DNA from: Erigeron canadensis
Taxonomy: Eukaryota > Streptophyta > Magnoliopsida > Asterales > Asteraceae
Reading direction: 5' to 3'
DNA: 64,000 nucleotides
Assembly: GCF_010389155.1 (NCBI RefSeq)
Contig: NC_057768.1
Span: 46,727,633-46,791,632 of the forward strand
How positions within the stretch are numbered: position 1 is the stretch's first letter; every line of letters starts with the position of its first letter. Of the stretch, positions 11,829 through 23,960 are shown piece after piece. A model generated the notes under the pieces. The model was not told where the DNA came from. It worked only from the letters and a program-made list of their open reading frames with translations, and did not search any database. Position numbers and translations under genes: made by a program.

Positions 11829-12139
11829 TGTTGGGTGTGAAGGCCTTGCGGGCCTGTGTTTGGCCTTAGGGCTATTTTATTTGGCTGTTTAGGAAGCCCA
11901 TTAGGTTTCCTTGTTCACCAAGCAAGAAACCCTAGTTGTCCTCCTATATATATTCCTCCTCATTGTAATTGTAATCTTATGGTTCCGAGCTTAATAAAAT
12001 AACCTAGTTGCAGCCGGTAGACTAGGGCCCCCACTGGGGCCGAACCACGTTAAATCTCGTGTGTCGTTTATCTATTTTCCGTTGTTATCTTCTTGTTAAA
12101 TTGCTTCCGTTGTGCTATGGCTAAGGGCTGTTCCTAACA
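11829..12139 (+). repeat. 3' LTR of a Ty1/copia-like retrotransposon
   Basis: Begins TGTTGGGTGTG directly after the polypurine tract and ends TTCCTAACA, so it has the TG...CA ends and short inverted termini of an LTR. Inside are a TATA-like cctatatatatt (about 11943) and an aataaaat (about 11991). At 311 bp it has the short length usual for copia LTRs. The 5-bp repeat partner cannot be found because the 5' half is missing. Confidence 0.8.
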
Positions 12140-12291
12140 GATATTTCTATAACTGAAGAAAAACCCAGCACTCTATTATAACTTAAATACTAGAAGGCAG
12201 TCAAGTCAGGCACATAAAATGGTAGTTTGTATAATAAAAGGGACGACATCAGAGTTCAGTTAATTCAGCAAATTGGAACCATGAAATTGTA

Positions 12292-13428
12292 TCACTTACA
12301 TAGTTTGAGCTTCTTAAAAAACATGGAAACAAGTGATTTGGGGTAAGGTTTGGTGGCAAGACATGTTGGATAATTCTCGGGTTGTTCGATCCACAGCTTA
12401 TGATCAATGTTATTGCTAGTCAGCTTCTCTGACAAGTTCTTTAGCTGCACTTCTCCTTTTACCTCAAGAGTTACCTGCACCATACCATCCCAGCACATAT
12501 AATCTTCTTGATACTATTATCCAAATTCAACTTGAAACCAATCTGGGTCTACTTTTTATGACTAATAAGAAAAACCTTTTATTTTATTCAATCCAACTCA
12601 AACATGTCTACAAATTATTACCCCGTCATAACAAATTTGCTCTTTCAAATAAATAAAAATATAACTTCAATTTCGAAACAACTTCAAATATATGAAAATT
12701 CATCTTTTAACTTTATCTACAAAGTGGTCTAGTGATAAGAAATAAGAGACAACTAGATAAACGTTCTGGAAAAAATGAGCAAAGGGGAAAAGTCTAGGCA
12801 AAAGCTACTAGAATTTTGCTTAGATTAATAATAATTTGCATACATCATAGTCAAAGTCTCGAGGAAGGCTCCAGGAAGCTATATAGGGATCACTATCTAT
12901 ATCTATTTACCAAGTAAAATAAAATTATACTTTAATGCAGTTGAATTAACCTTCTCGTAATCGACTAAGTAGCTTTCTGTATGTGATTTTTGTTTTGTCA
13001 TTATTACATACACAATTGAGATTTACTCTAAAATAATTCATAAAAAATGAAATCAACAAAAAGAATTTAAAGGTGCTTGCCTTATGCATTGAGTCGATAT
13101 TATCAGGGCTACAATATTCAATAGTGTGAGGATCATCTTTGTGTGTCCAGATGGCTGACACGGAGGCATGACATCCCTGTGTAACCACGCTCCCTAACGG
13201 CCACGTGTCGATTAAATCTCGTCGGAGAACAACGTACTGAACTACCACGTCGGATGTGGTCGGGACCTCTGCCGCCGTGTCGGTGGTGGTAGAGGCCATG
13301 GGAGTCGAAGAGTGGCGGCGGATTTTGAGTGATTGGTAAAGGGGGGTTCTTCTCCCGTAGAACGACGTCGTATCGGGTGTTTTACACAAATGAGTAAAAT
13401 AGCAACGTGGTGCGTTTAGAGTGGCCAT
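12292..13428 (-). CDS. PTRHD1: PTRHD1-like putative peptidyl-tRNA hydrolase
   Basis: Two exons, 13428-13081 and 12474-12292, join in phase to give 176 residues. From about residue 63 the protein follows the animal and plant PTRHD1 (PTH2-fold) pattern: QYVVLRRDL, WPLGSVVTQGCHAS, THKDDPHTIEYC, then in exon 2 IDHKLWIEQPENYPTC and KPYPKSLV. The first 60 residues are Ser/Thr/Arg-rich and could be an organelle presequence; a second Met at residue 44 is an alternative start. The role in releasing peptidyl-tRNA is inferred from the fold and is not firmly established for this subfamily. The intron donor reads AAG|GCAAGC with a CAG acceptor, a GC-AG intron. The gene is divergent from the gene at 13864. 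Confidence 0.9.
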
Positions 13429-13714
13429 TTGGTTTGTGTTGTTACCATTCTGAAATCACTTTTTTATTTTTACAAAAAAAAAAGAGTATGGACAAATTTC
13501 CTTTTTTATAGAATAAAAAAAAAAAACATAAAAAAGCATGTGACGTGTCAAGCGTTGGGTGCACGCAGACATAAAAACAAACATTTACACGTTATTAACA
13601 CGCATTCGCAGCACGAAAATAAATATACAACTCTATTTGCATAACATACATCTCTATAAAGCACCTGAAATATTCTAGATTACGAATTACGAGTATCTAA
13701 TTTTCCTCTTGGAA

Positions 13715-13727
13715 GAACATTCTCGAG
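13715..13727 (+). promoter_or_regulatory. Possible heat-shock element
   Basis: gaacattctcgag fits alternating GAA/TTC units (GAAnnTTCnnGAG) about 40 bases upstream of the TATA box for the gene at 13864. Sequence match only; such motifs also occur by chance. Confidence 0.3.
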
Positions 13728-13768
13728 TCTTCATCAGTCGACAAATCAATCAAACATTCTCCTCGGTC

Positions 13769-13776
13769 TATAAATA
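13769..13776 (+). promoter_or_regulatory. TATA box for the CxxC protein gene
   Basis: tataaata within cggtctataaatagtag, about 90 bases before the ATG at 13864. The context is a typical plant core promoter. Confidence 0.55.
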
Positions 13777-13863
13777 GTAGTAATCACTGTCAAATAGTTT
13801 GGCAAAAACTATATATAATATATATTTGAAAAAAAGCAGACTAATAAAAGAGATCAAAGAAGT

Positions 13864-14067
13864 ATGTGTTTGGTGTTTGTGTGTGATGAAGATGAGATGA
13901 TAGTTGGGCAAAAACAAGCAGCGGGATCATGTCCGTACTGCGGCGGGATGATTAAAGAGATGGATGTCGAAAGTCAATGGAGATTGTGTTTCGTGCCTAT
14001 GTATTACAAGACCAAACGCAAGTATTTCTGTACTCTCTGTTCCCGACGCCTTGTTCTTCAGTATTAG
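13864..14067 (+). CDS. Small conserved plant protein with two CxxC pairs
   Basis: A 67-residue single-exon protein. It opens MCLVFVCDEDE, then has CPYCGG (Cys 23 and 26) and FCTLC (Cys 56 and 59) separated by a conserved DVESQWRLCFVP and a Lys-rich YKTKRKY. Two CxxC pairs at this distance suggest a zinc-ribbon-like fold (inference). From memory, short proteins with this arrangement occur across land plants and are annotated as uncharacterised; I know of no established function. The start is set by the N-terminal family sequence and the upstream TATA box. Confidence 0.82.
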   Translation: MCLVFVCDEDEMIVGQKQAAGSCPYCGGMIKEMDVESQWRLCFVPMYYKTKRKYFCTLCSRRLVLQY

Positions 14068-15855
14068 CTATCTAGTTTAGCCTATCCCCTAGCTAGCTAC
14101 CCTGAGTTTCCAATTTAATTATACTCTTCTTTATTCTTGTCTTGTTAAATCTCTGTAAAACTTTTAGGCGTACGTACGCACGTATATATGGTATGTATAT
14201 GTATAAATAAATACTTGATTATTGTAGATAAACGCAGTGACTTATTTTTATGTACGTTAATATTTATATATGAATCTATGCATATTTGTTAGGTCATCAA
14301 GAGTTGTATAATATGATGAACTCGTGCAATTGTGATTACCAGAAACGCAACAGCTTTGTTTCAATTACCAAGTGTGTTTTTGTGTTTTATATATTCATAT
14401 TTTTGCATATACATTATGAAACAAATATGAGTATATAAAATAAGAAAAATATTAATTTTCGTCAAACTTTAGCCTAAATATTTGACATTGCCTTGAATTT
14501 CTACGTGTTATCATTTTATAAATTAAGAGGATTTATGAATTAAAAGAATTAATAACAAAGGGATCCAATTTAAGGATTTATGAATTAAGAGGATTAATAT
14601 AACAAAGGGATCCAATTGAATAATTTAAAGGAGTAGTGAGAAATTACATCATCGTTTCATATATATAGAATAAATAATATACTGTAGCCCGAAACCAACA
14701 TACAAGGTAGTGATGAGAAATTACATCATCATTCTATTAAAATATATCTGTTTGAAGAGTGATTTTTTTATTGTAGCTCGTCGAATGTTTTAGAATACTT
14801 TCGTTGAAAAAATTAGTGTGTGACCTACATCATCAAATAACTTGGGTCGATAAAATCGCTCTTTGGTACAATTTACATGATGTGTAACTTACATCATGAA
14901 AAATATGACACACAATTTGTAGCAAATGCATTATCGGGGGAGGATGGGCAGCATTTTAAGATCTGTGTTTTATTCCGTACATGCATGATTCAAGTTTTGC
15001 ATGCCTAATTGAATGTTATTGGTGTTTCGAATATTCTTTCTCTTTCTTTGTTGATTGGTCCACATCATATACCATCATTTATTTGTAATATGTTTATAGA
15101 TATAACATTTTTTTAATTTAAAACTGTTTTTGTCATATTTTATTGCATGTTTTTTTAACAATATTAGACATACTCATGCGACATTTGGTTGACAATTTTT
15201 TTTTGGCTTCTATTAGCTATTTGGCTTCCTGGTAGCATGTGTATTGGTAAGCATTGACACGATGAATTGACAAGTTTGATCGGGTATATTTGGCTGATTG
15301 TGGCAACAACATTCATAAAGCAAGAATTTTTTTTTTTTTTCTTTTTGCTTTTTCTTGATTTGTTTTTTTTTTTTTTGCAAGAATTGGGAAAAAAAAAAAG
15401 AAGTTGGCACTACACCTTAGGATTTAGCTTCAAATTGATAAATTTTGGCTACAAATTGGCAAAAAAAAAAGCATAGCATATTCTCATTGGTTAAAAACTA
15501 ACCAAAGAACCAATGTTTGACTCTGCCCCTTTACTTCTAATAATAAAATAGATCAAGATATTTTATACTAGTATTATATTTAACGTATTAAAAAATTAAA
15601 AACCGGTTTTGGGCTTACATTCGGAAGTTTGTTTTTTTATTCTTAATTTAAACTGCCAAAGATATAGTCGTATTTTGTTTAAAGCCATGGGCGGACTCCG
15701 ACCCCAAATTTTCAACTGTGACTTGCTTCTCTTTCTATTTTTCTTGCTCTCCAGAATATTCATATTTTCATACAACAAAAATATCTTATTACTTGCCCCC
15801 TCTCTCTTGCCAGTCCCCTCTTTCTTTCTTTCTTCCAATCAATCACCCAACGGCT
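14068..15855. other. Spacer, AT-rich, with local direct repeats
   Basis: No gene. It holds a direct repeat at 14528-14570 and 14573-14617 (both ending acaaagggatccaatt) and long T- and A-runs at 15328-15480. The 15200-15490 part has weak inverted similarity between its ends (tttggcttc... and gccaatttgtagcc), possibly a decayed MITE. The right end is the promoter and leader of the DUF760 gene. Confidence 0.5.
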
Positions 15856-18800
15856 ATGCAAATCTCCGGCAGCGTATTCACGGACGTGTTCTACCCGTCC
15901 CCGGCACCAGCAGCTAGGTGGTCACCGCCACATGTTCATGCCTTTTCTGACTCTAAATCCATCCTTCCTTCTCCCCCTTTCCTTAAAGTAAGTTGTTTTA
16001 TTATCTCTTCTTTCTTTCTTTATCTGTTAGTATTAATTATGCTGAGTGTATGGTGTGGTGTGCTAGGTATTATTCTAGTGATTATCACTATTATTATCAT
16101 TATTATAATATATAATATACTAATGAATGAATGAATGAAGTTATATAACTATACTTTAGTATTATTTCTAGTCAAAATGTTCACTGAAAGTTAATGTAGA
16201 AGTTAATATTTTTTTTTATATTTATTTTATGGGATACAATGATACATGTTTCCTTCTTTAAGATAAGTATATTCCATCCAACAATCTAACCTAAGTCACA
16301 AGATATGGATAAAATGCTCTTCAAATTTAGATAAATGGTAGTCTTTTAATGTTGAGAATCAACTATTTATTAGCATATACAAATGAAAATGATAACAATA
16401 CATAGGAAAGAACCAATATTTATGCAGGCTAGTCTAGTGTGATACTGTCTCGAGTAAAATTGACTTGTTGATAACATTATGTACTCTCCAGACTTCGGCC
16501 CCAAATATGATGATGTAGTTTTACTTCATGCCCTTTTCTCCCTTCCAACACTGTTTTCGACTTTTCCCGTATTCTTTCTGTTGGATATGATAGATTAACT
16601 TAAACGTCTTTCTTTTATATTTTTATGTTTGGGCAAAATCTTTTTAGCTATGAGGTGACTGAAAGGGTCCTACTTGATACTAGGGACGAGCATATGGTTC
16701 CGAGTATTCGTACCGAAACTTAGTAGCAAAGAGAGAGAAGGGTGAGGTATTGGTTTGAGTTTTGGACTAAAATAGGTACCCATTCCTATGCAGTATGTAT
16801 GATCAGGTCTCAAACTTGAGCAACTGCGTGAGCTCTGCATTTCCATATAAATTTGATTCATCATCAATAATCAACCCTTAATTTTTTTTTGTTAGGCCTA
16901 TTGGATATGTGTTTGTTTAAAAATCTTCCTTTTTTTACCAGATATGTTGCTGCACTTTCATAGGTCATGTCAGTAGCTAAACAGAAGCAAAAATAAGAAT
17001 TGGAAGTGTGCCACTCTTCCACTTATTTTGATCCTAATCGTACCGAAATACCGCTACAATACTCATTTGGTACCATTACCGTATTTACGTACCCTGTACC
17101 ATACCGATCTCTGATCAAGTTGATACTTCACGGGCAGACTTAATGCTCATTTCCTTACACTAAATTTTGTGTATTTCAAAGCCAGGGTATGCTTATTAGC
17201 GGTCTTCCATGTGCTTGAAGTGACAATTGCCTCACGTAGCGTAACCTTTGTACAACCAAAATCTGGATTGGACTCATTTTTAACGTTCATTCAACAAAAG
17301 TGTCTATCACTAATGTCCTCCGCTTCTTTTCCTTTCTTCCAAATACCAACGACCACCAACTATGCAAATATTGTCAGTGACATCTTGTATCCATCTTTGT
17401 TACTTTGGCCAGCATATATATACTGACTCTATGCCCCCTTCCTTCTCTCAGCTTTCTCAAAGTAAGTCGTACCTTCATTGCTTATTCATTTCCATTTTCA
17501 TATGGCTGATCGTGTCACATGTTTTCGTTTCTTCGACTGTTTAAATCCGACTGAAGGATGCCCGCTAAGTAAGACAGTATCTCTGGTTTAGGAAATGTGT
17601 GTGGAACAGAATTTAGCTGAGCTGAATTCATTAATTGAAAATCATTTGTTTTGAAGTTTAAACCTTGCTCAGATTCTGATTCTAAGCCTTAGAAACTCTA
17701 TACCAGAGTTGCGAAGCCATGTTCTTGTTTTTTTTTTTCTGCTAAATTATTGCATGGTACGGAATCAGAATGTTGATTTTGTTTGGTAAATATACTTAAA
17801 CACTTAATGTCTCTATTGCCTTGGTGGTAAATTTTTGCATTGTGTATTCTTCAGACATAAAATGCATATGTCATTTACCTCCAGCCTTTTCAACTGTAAT
17901 GCTCTGTTCCCTGGTACAATGAGTCTCTGTACCTTTTCCTACATCTGGTCGAAATCGTTGCTGTTTAGTTTTTACATGTGAGGACTGAGGAGATCAAAAG
18001 GGTTGACTTTACACCTCACCGACACTCTTAATGCTTATCTCCTTACATTTACCTTTGTTAAATTCTTAAATCTAAAGCGAGGGTATGCATTTCAGAGGTC
18101 TCACATTATGCTTGAAGGGACATTTTCTGGTATCCTGTAGTGGTGCTAATATTAGCATGCGGCTCTCCTATGGAAAATCTGTTATTGCATACGCATGGTT
18201 GTATGTCTGCTATTTTGTGTTGTTTAACCTTATAGTGATTAGTGAAGATCTTAATTTTATGCTTTCTTCCCAATGTCATCAAGTGCACTCAATTGTCTAC
18301 ATGTTTCCTATGTGTCATAGGGCTCTTCACTCCCTGTGTCGAGAGCTGGAGGAGAATCATACCGATCAAGGAATTGTATAGTAAAAGCATCAGATGGTTC
18401 AGGTCAAAATTTGGCTCCAGTAGCACCACTTCAGCTTGAGTCCCCGGTTGGTCAGCTCCTGGAACAAATATTGCAAACCCACCCTCATCTGCTTCCTGCA
18501 GCCATTGATCAGCAGCTCGAGAACCTTCAAAATGAGAGAGAGGCTCATAAAGAAGAACCTGCCTCATCATCTACAGATAGCCTTTACAAGTAAGTAATAT
18601 CATTTTGATCTCTTGGATAGTGATCTCCATAAGAAACATACATAATATGTAGCAGCTACCAAATTTCAGGAGAATAGCTCAAGTGAAAGAAAGGGATAGG
18701 CAGAAGATTTTGGAAGAAATAATGTATTGCTGGATAGTTCATAAGTTCATTGACAAAGAAATTTCGATGATCCCAAAAGTAACATCAACTTCAGATCCTA

Positions 18801-19495
18801 CAGGAAGAATTGATTATTGGCCTAACCAAGAAATGAAGCTGGAATCAGTACACTCAGCCGAAGCACTCGAGATGATACAGAACCATGTAGCCCTTGTCAT
18901 CGGGGACCGACTTGTGGGCCCCTTAGAGTCCATTGTCCAGATCAGCAAAATAAAACTCGGGAAATTGTATGCTGCATCCATAATGTATGGATATTTCTTG
19001 AAACGGGTTGATGAGAGATTTCAACTTGAGAGGTCAATGAACACACTGCCGGACGGTTTCAAGGAGGGGCAGTCAAGTGTTGTAGAACCACCAGTCCCAC
19101 AAAGCCCCTTTTGGGATCCTGATTCACTGATACAGATCCAGCCAGACTATGATGATGATGTGGATGGGGGTTTTATGGGTGGTTCTGGTGATGATGGTAA
19201 ATCATATAGATTAAGATCATATGTTATGTATTTAGATGCAGAGACACTTCAGAGGTATGCTACAATAAGATCTAAAGAAGCAATCTCGTTAATAGAAAAG
19301 CAAACCCAGTCTCTGTTTGGAAGGCCTGATATCAAGGTTTCTGAAGACGGTTCATTAGGTGCGTCTAATGACGAAGTGGTTTCTGTGACATTCTCTGGAT
19401 TGACAATGCTGGTTCTTGAGGCAGTCGCATTCGGATCGTTTTTATGGGATGCAGAAAACTATGTGGAATCTAAGTACCAATTCTTAAAAAGTTGA
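15856..19495 (+). CDS. DUF760 chloroplast protein, UV-B-induced At3g17800-like
   Basis: Three coding exons: 15856-15987, 18321-18589 and 18670-19495, in phase, giving 408 residues, close to the Arabidopsis relatives. The first 65 or so residues (MQISGSVFTDVFYPSP..., Ser/Pro/Arg-rich) look like a plastid transit peptide. The conserved part starts at APLQLESPVGQLLEQIL and continues through HPHLLPAAIDQQLENLQ, VKERDRQKILEEIMYCWIVH, YAASIMYGYFLKRVDERFQL and LRSYVMYLDAETLQRYATIR to the C-terminal SGLTMLVLEAVAFGSFLWDAE. The relatives are reported as UV-B-induced in Arabidopsis; the biochemical role is unknown. Splice sites are AAA|GTAAGT / CATAG|GGC and CAA|GTAAGT / TTTCAG|GAG. Intron 1 is over 2.3 kb and contains a decayed copy of exon 1. 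Confidence 0.9.
17113..18125 (+). repeat. Diverged direct duplication inside intron 1 of the DUF760 gene
   Basis: The segment around 17113-17235 (ttaatgctcatttccttac, agccagggtatgc, gtgcttgaagtgaca) reappears at about 17990-18125 (ttaatgcttatctccttac, agcgagggtatgc, atgcttgaagggaca), about 880 bases downstream. The copies are clearly diverged. Confidence 0.65.
17362..17461 (+). pseudogene. Decayed copy of DUF760 exon 1 within intron 1
   Basis: Resembles exon 1 at 15856: the ctatgcaaat start context, the gactcta and ccttccttctc stretches, and a donor ctcaaagtaagt matching cttaaagtaagt. The region just upstream is also similar (tttctttcttccaa-like). From its ATG to the donor it is 100 nt, so it ends in phase 1 while exon 2 needs phase 0. 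Used as an alternative first exon it would shift the frame. Confidence 0.65.
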
Positions 19496-20644
19496 GAATT
19501 TCGTTTGTGTAGAGACAAGTGAGCAGGATGTAGAAATCTTTTTATGATGTTTTTACCCATACCATTCATCATAATGAAATCTTTCCCAATATTTAATGTG
19601 CATCTGCTCCATGTTATATTTTGGCGGTAGCTTAAACCCAACGTTATATTGTATGTTGGGTCCATTGAACGGTAACATAAATGTCATGATACGAATACAT
19701 AATACAAAAAACCCTTATGTTTTGATGTTTGCCACCTCCCATTTGTGTCGTGATGCAAATAAACGGACCGTGTGTGTAACAAGTCATTAATCAAACTGCA
19801 CTCTACCCCAAAAACACTAGATTAACAAGGTTCTCCTATGGTTATTCGTGTGAGGTTGTGCTTTTGACGTTACCCCGTTAGCAACCAACTCTAACGTTGG
19901 GCGGGCTATCTTTAACTCTTTAAGTTTTATCTTATCCGTGAAAATGTTACAATAATAATTCGACAAAATATTAGAGGAACCACCTTAAAAGCTAATGGCA
20001 TAAGTCCATTAAGCAAATCACCCGATTTTTGACCAATACACCCAAGTCTTGACCAGGTTAACCTGACAAACTCGGATCGTCACCTAACCGATAGACGATC
20101 CGATTCCGGGAAATCGGCTTTATGGGCCAATTTTCACAACCCTGCCAAGTTCTACGAAATGTAGAATGATTGGTCGACTATGAACATACACTTCTTGACA
20201 AATTTACTGTAAGTAAACCCTTTTTTTTTTTTTTTTTTTTTTTGCAATTGACCGTTCTAATTCAGTTATCATAAGCAATCAGCAAATCAGGTTATTTGCA
20301 ACAAACATGACATTTCCCATCAACTGTAAGAGTGACATTTAACTAAACCTCGGCAAAAAAGGCCACAAGTTAGCATTTTGAACTAACTTCCATCTTTCAA
20401 GAGGTGGGCGCGAAGAGCTGATCAAGCTCTCAGTTTCTACAAACTACTAACAAAATATTAACATGACATATTTTCGATTTACATAAAGATCCCCTAAAAT
20501 CAAACATAATTCATGACATGACGACACTGATATGCAGATGGGACAACTTAAAAACCAGCCACCACACAGAAAAGGGTCATCTTGAAAATGCTATTGGATC
20601 CCCTTAATAAGCTTTAGTTTATTTATACGAGCATGCTTTTGGGG
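19496..20644. other. Convergent 3' spacer between DUF760 and syntaxin genes
   Basis: Holds the 3' untranslated ends of two converging genes. There is a T20+ run at 20221-20243. No further gene seen. Confidence 0.5.
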
Positions 20645-23585
20645 TCAAACTGCAAGAACAATGATCACAATGAGAAGTACGCTTCCCAGTATCACCAAAA
20701 GCAAACAAGTCTGCACAAAAGAGTGACAAAATTGATAAGCACCATAGGAACTGGAAGACGAGTAATACTGTCACAAGAAAAGTGATGAACTGGGTGGCCT
20801 TGGCCACCAGGCACAGGGTGAATCTAAGTGAAAAATGAAGGGAATGTAACAGGCATGTCTGTGACGATGTAGAGCAGATAATGGCTACACCTAGCCAAAA
20901 AAAACCAATTGTATTTTTTGCTTTACAAAAAATAAAAGAAAATGCACAATATCCATTTGTGGTTTCCTTTTATGTGGTGATGATCTATTTATACTTGATT
21001 TTCATATTGATTAATATTCTTTACTCATTCTGCATATTAAATTAGAGATTTTAACTACTAATCTGATATCTAAATTACCTGCCAAAGGAGAGAAAATTGA
21101 GAATACCTGTGGACCAAGAAGAAAGTCACTAAGATAGTGTAATAATTGCAAATTAGGAACAGATGAAGAGATAAAATATACCAAGGACATGTAAGTATCT
21201 AACATGTAATAGGGGGCATCCAGAATCATTACATTTATTTTGTGACGGAGGAAGTAAAAGATGATACATTATGTTTCCAATATTTTGATATTTGAATGAA
21301 ATTCATCGACTGATAAACAACATCCTACAATATTAAGGAATACCCCACTGCAACACTGCCACGTATATGTCTCATGTCATCCCTAACAAGGTAAACAAAA
21401 TTACATGGTACTTTCTTATTGATCAAGTGAAATACATGTATTTGTACTCATCAAATGAATAGCCTCCATAGAGGATGAAGATATCAAAGACATCATGCAG
21501 TCAAGGATTTGAAGATATTAGTAGACATTGTAAACCAGAAGTGTATCAGATATTTACCAGTTCTAGCAAGCAAAATAGCTAGAGAAAACTTTACCATGGA
21601 AGAATTGTGATTTTTAGATATTAGTACACGTTAAAAACCAGAAATTTATCAAACTATTTACCATGGAAGAATTTGATCTTTGAGTCTTTGAAGCTTTTGC
21701 AATGTGGGATCTTGCCTCTGTAGTCGCAGCATGAGAATTCTCAATGTTGGAGCTTATATCATCTGATAAAGAGTTGTTGAAAAGTAATGCATCATTGTCA
21801 TAGGAAGAGTTTAACACAAGAAGTAACCTGGGAGAAATCCTTACCAATCATAGTTCCTTGTTTATGAACCAAAACAGCAAGGTCTTTAAATATTTCGTTG
21901 ACCTCTCCAATTTGTTTCTGGATTTCCTGTATTCCCTGATCTCTTTCTTCGATAATAGCTTCATTAAATGCAATCTCATTTTCCAGCAGTAAGACCTCCT
22001 CCCTACAAAGATAAATTGAGATGGTAACACAATTAACAACAAACAATCGTACATTTTCAAAGCCAACAATATGAATACTACCATCAATATATATTCTGCT
22101 ACAAATTATAACGTCCCGGTTATAGTTTAATAGTTAGCTGTGTCAACAGGGAATGAATTCTACAGATACTACTAATGAATTGCTTGGCATTTTTCAATTC
22201 TATTAAAGTAAAATGCAACTTCACTTGTTGCTAATAAAGAATATAGTAGAGAGTTTTGCCTTTTAGAGTCCACGAGAAGAGCATGTTGTTCTTGACTCCT
22301 GCCTGAGCTTACATCTAGTTCACTAGACGGATCACTGAACATAGAGTAAAATTAATTGGTGCAGTAAGTAAACCGAAGTGGGAATTCACACAAATCTGTT
22401 TGCTCATTCTGGTAGTCATTATTTCATTTACATCTTACCCTGAATAGGGGGAAACTTGAGAAACAAAGGGTGTGTAAGCTGTCTCTCTTTCAGCTGAAAG
22501 CCGTTGTGCCTTCTGGAATTCTTCCAAAAGTACTTGGAAATCTTGGGCAAAATTACGATCTGTGATCTTTTTGCTAGCCTGCAGAAAAGAGAATGATTCC
22601 AAAACACAAAGAAGAAATACAAACGATTAATTTAAGAAGAATGGGTCTGGTATGTGATGTGATGTAAATTCAGGGGGTTTCCTTACACTAACATTGGCGT
22701 GATGATCTGTTTCACTTGCTTGCTTTAGTTTGTCAGAAGTATCGTTCACTAATTGCCCAATATGTAATCTGGTCTTGTGCCTGCCATTTAAGTAATCTCC
22801 ATGTAACAATCACCAAACGACAATCGAATGACAATCAAAAGAAGCTGAACTCATTGCAAGACATTAAATTTATACGAGTCCAACAACTTAAGATCACGTC
22901 CATCAAAATTGGGGTGGACCTTTACATGTGACATGACATTTCAATTATAAACACATGGAATCAAAAAGGCACCTATACAACAAAGTTCGTCCAACACATT
23001 GAAACCTCTCATGCTGCCGGCCCTAATCAATAGCTCGAGTGATCATTCTCACTCATCTAGCTAATATTTTATAGAACCATGTTTTCCTAACAACAAATTC
23101 ACACACAACTTACCTAGACTCGTGTCCCAGATTGGAGCAGGACAACATACCTACATTTACGACCTTCGGTACAGCTATGGAAAACGCATGTTGGTCCTTG
23201 ATTGATATGACCAATTACCAATGATTTTTGTTGAACATCTAAAACTCTATATTTAGCTCAGCCATATCCTGGTTATAAATTGACTAATTGACTTGGTCTT
23301 TAATTAAAAGCATAGAACTTGAAACACTTTAAAAATAAGAACGAAAACTGAAAAAAAAAAAATTAAAAAAAAAAGGAGGAGGATAAAAACAACATACAGC
23401 TTATCACGAAATTGAGGAGTGTCTTTAGGAGTACCGAGTGAATTAACAAGCCTTTGAAAGGTAAAGACGGCTGTATTTATCTGGAATATTCCAGAAGCTA
23501 CCGCCTGAGTCGGATCCTGTAATTTCTTTCTCATCACCCCACCCTTGTTTTTATTACGGCCAGCTTCAATATCTTGAAAACTCAT
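20645..23585 (-). CDS. Qa-SNARE syntaxin, SYP2 family (SYP21/22/23-like)
   Basis: Seven exons on the minus strand: 23585-23398, 22780-22687, 22578-22439, 22334-22260, 22002-21845, 21762-21662 and 20710-20645. All phases agree, giving 273 residues (Arabidopsis SYP22 is 268). It opens [10 protein letters not shown], then [17 protein letters not shown] and [19 protein letters not shown] of the Habc region. The SNARE helix spans about residues 170-240 ([33 protein letters not shown]), with the zero-layer Gln near residue 214 in KQGTMIDD. The last exon, 66 nt and about 950 bases away, encodes the membrane anchor [21 protein letters not shown]. These syntaxins act in fusion at the prevacuolar compartment and vacuole. 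The intron 4 donor appears to be GC (AAAAG|GCAAAA). A broken copy of exon 1 lies upstream. Confidence 0.92.
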
Positions 23586-23633
23586 TCTTACTTACTTATA
23601 ATATCAAACTATATGTGGTAATATTTATTGTTA

Positions 23634-23960
23634 ATATATATATATATATTCACTGTATGTAATGTAGGAATAGGAAAAGAAAGCGCAATTTCAATTGAAA
23701 CCAAAACCCTAAGCAGAGCCTCGAAGCAAATACCCTTCTATTTCCAATTATTAATTACAGGTGACGGTGGTGGTGTTAGTGGGACTTCAGGTATAGCCGG
23801 CGATTGATTCAAAAACTCACACGCAATATCTTGACACGTAGCGCTCTGTTTTCTATTCCCCCTCTATATATACACCAATAAACTCACACGCAATATCTTG
23901 ACACGTAGCGCTCTGTTTTCATTATACATAAATTCTTCTTTTAAAAATAATGATATGTAA
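23634..23960. repeat. Upstream arm of the syntaxin segmental duplication
   Basis: Contains a TA tract followed by ttcactgtatgtaatgtagg, ggaaaagaaagcgcaatttc, a tagccggcgattgattc stretch and an actcacacgcaatatcttga string, itself repeated at 23821 and 23881. The same order recurs at 25201-25470, upstream of the broken exon 1 copy. Confidence 0.7.

Noticed and set aside
10680..12139. Complete LTR retrotransposon with two LTRs
   Set aside because: Only one LTR and a polypurine tract could be found. The internal part has no coding frame and no 5' LTR or primer-binding site was seen.
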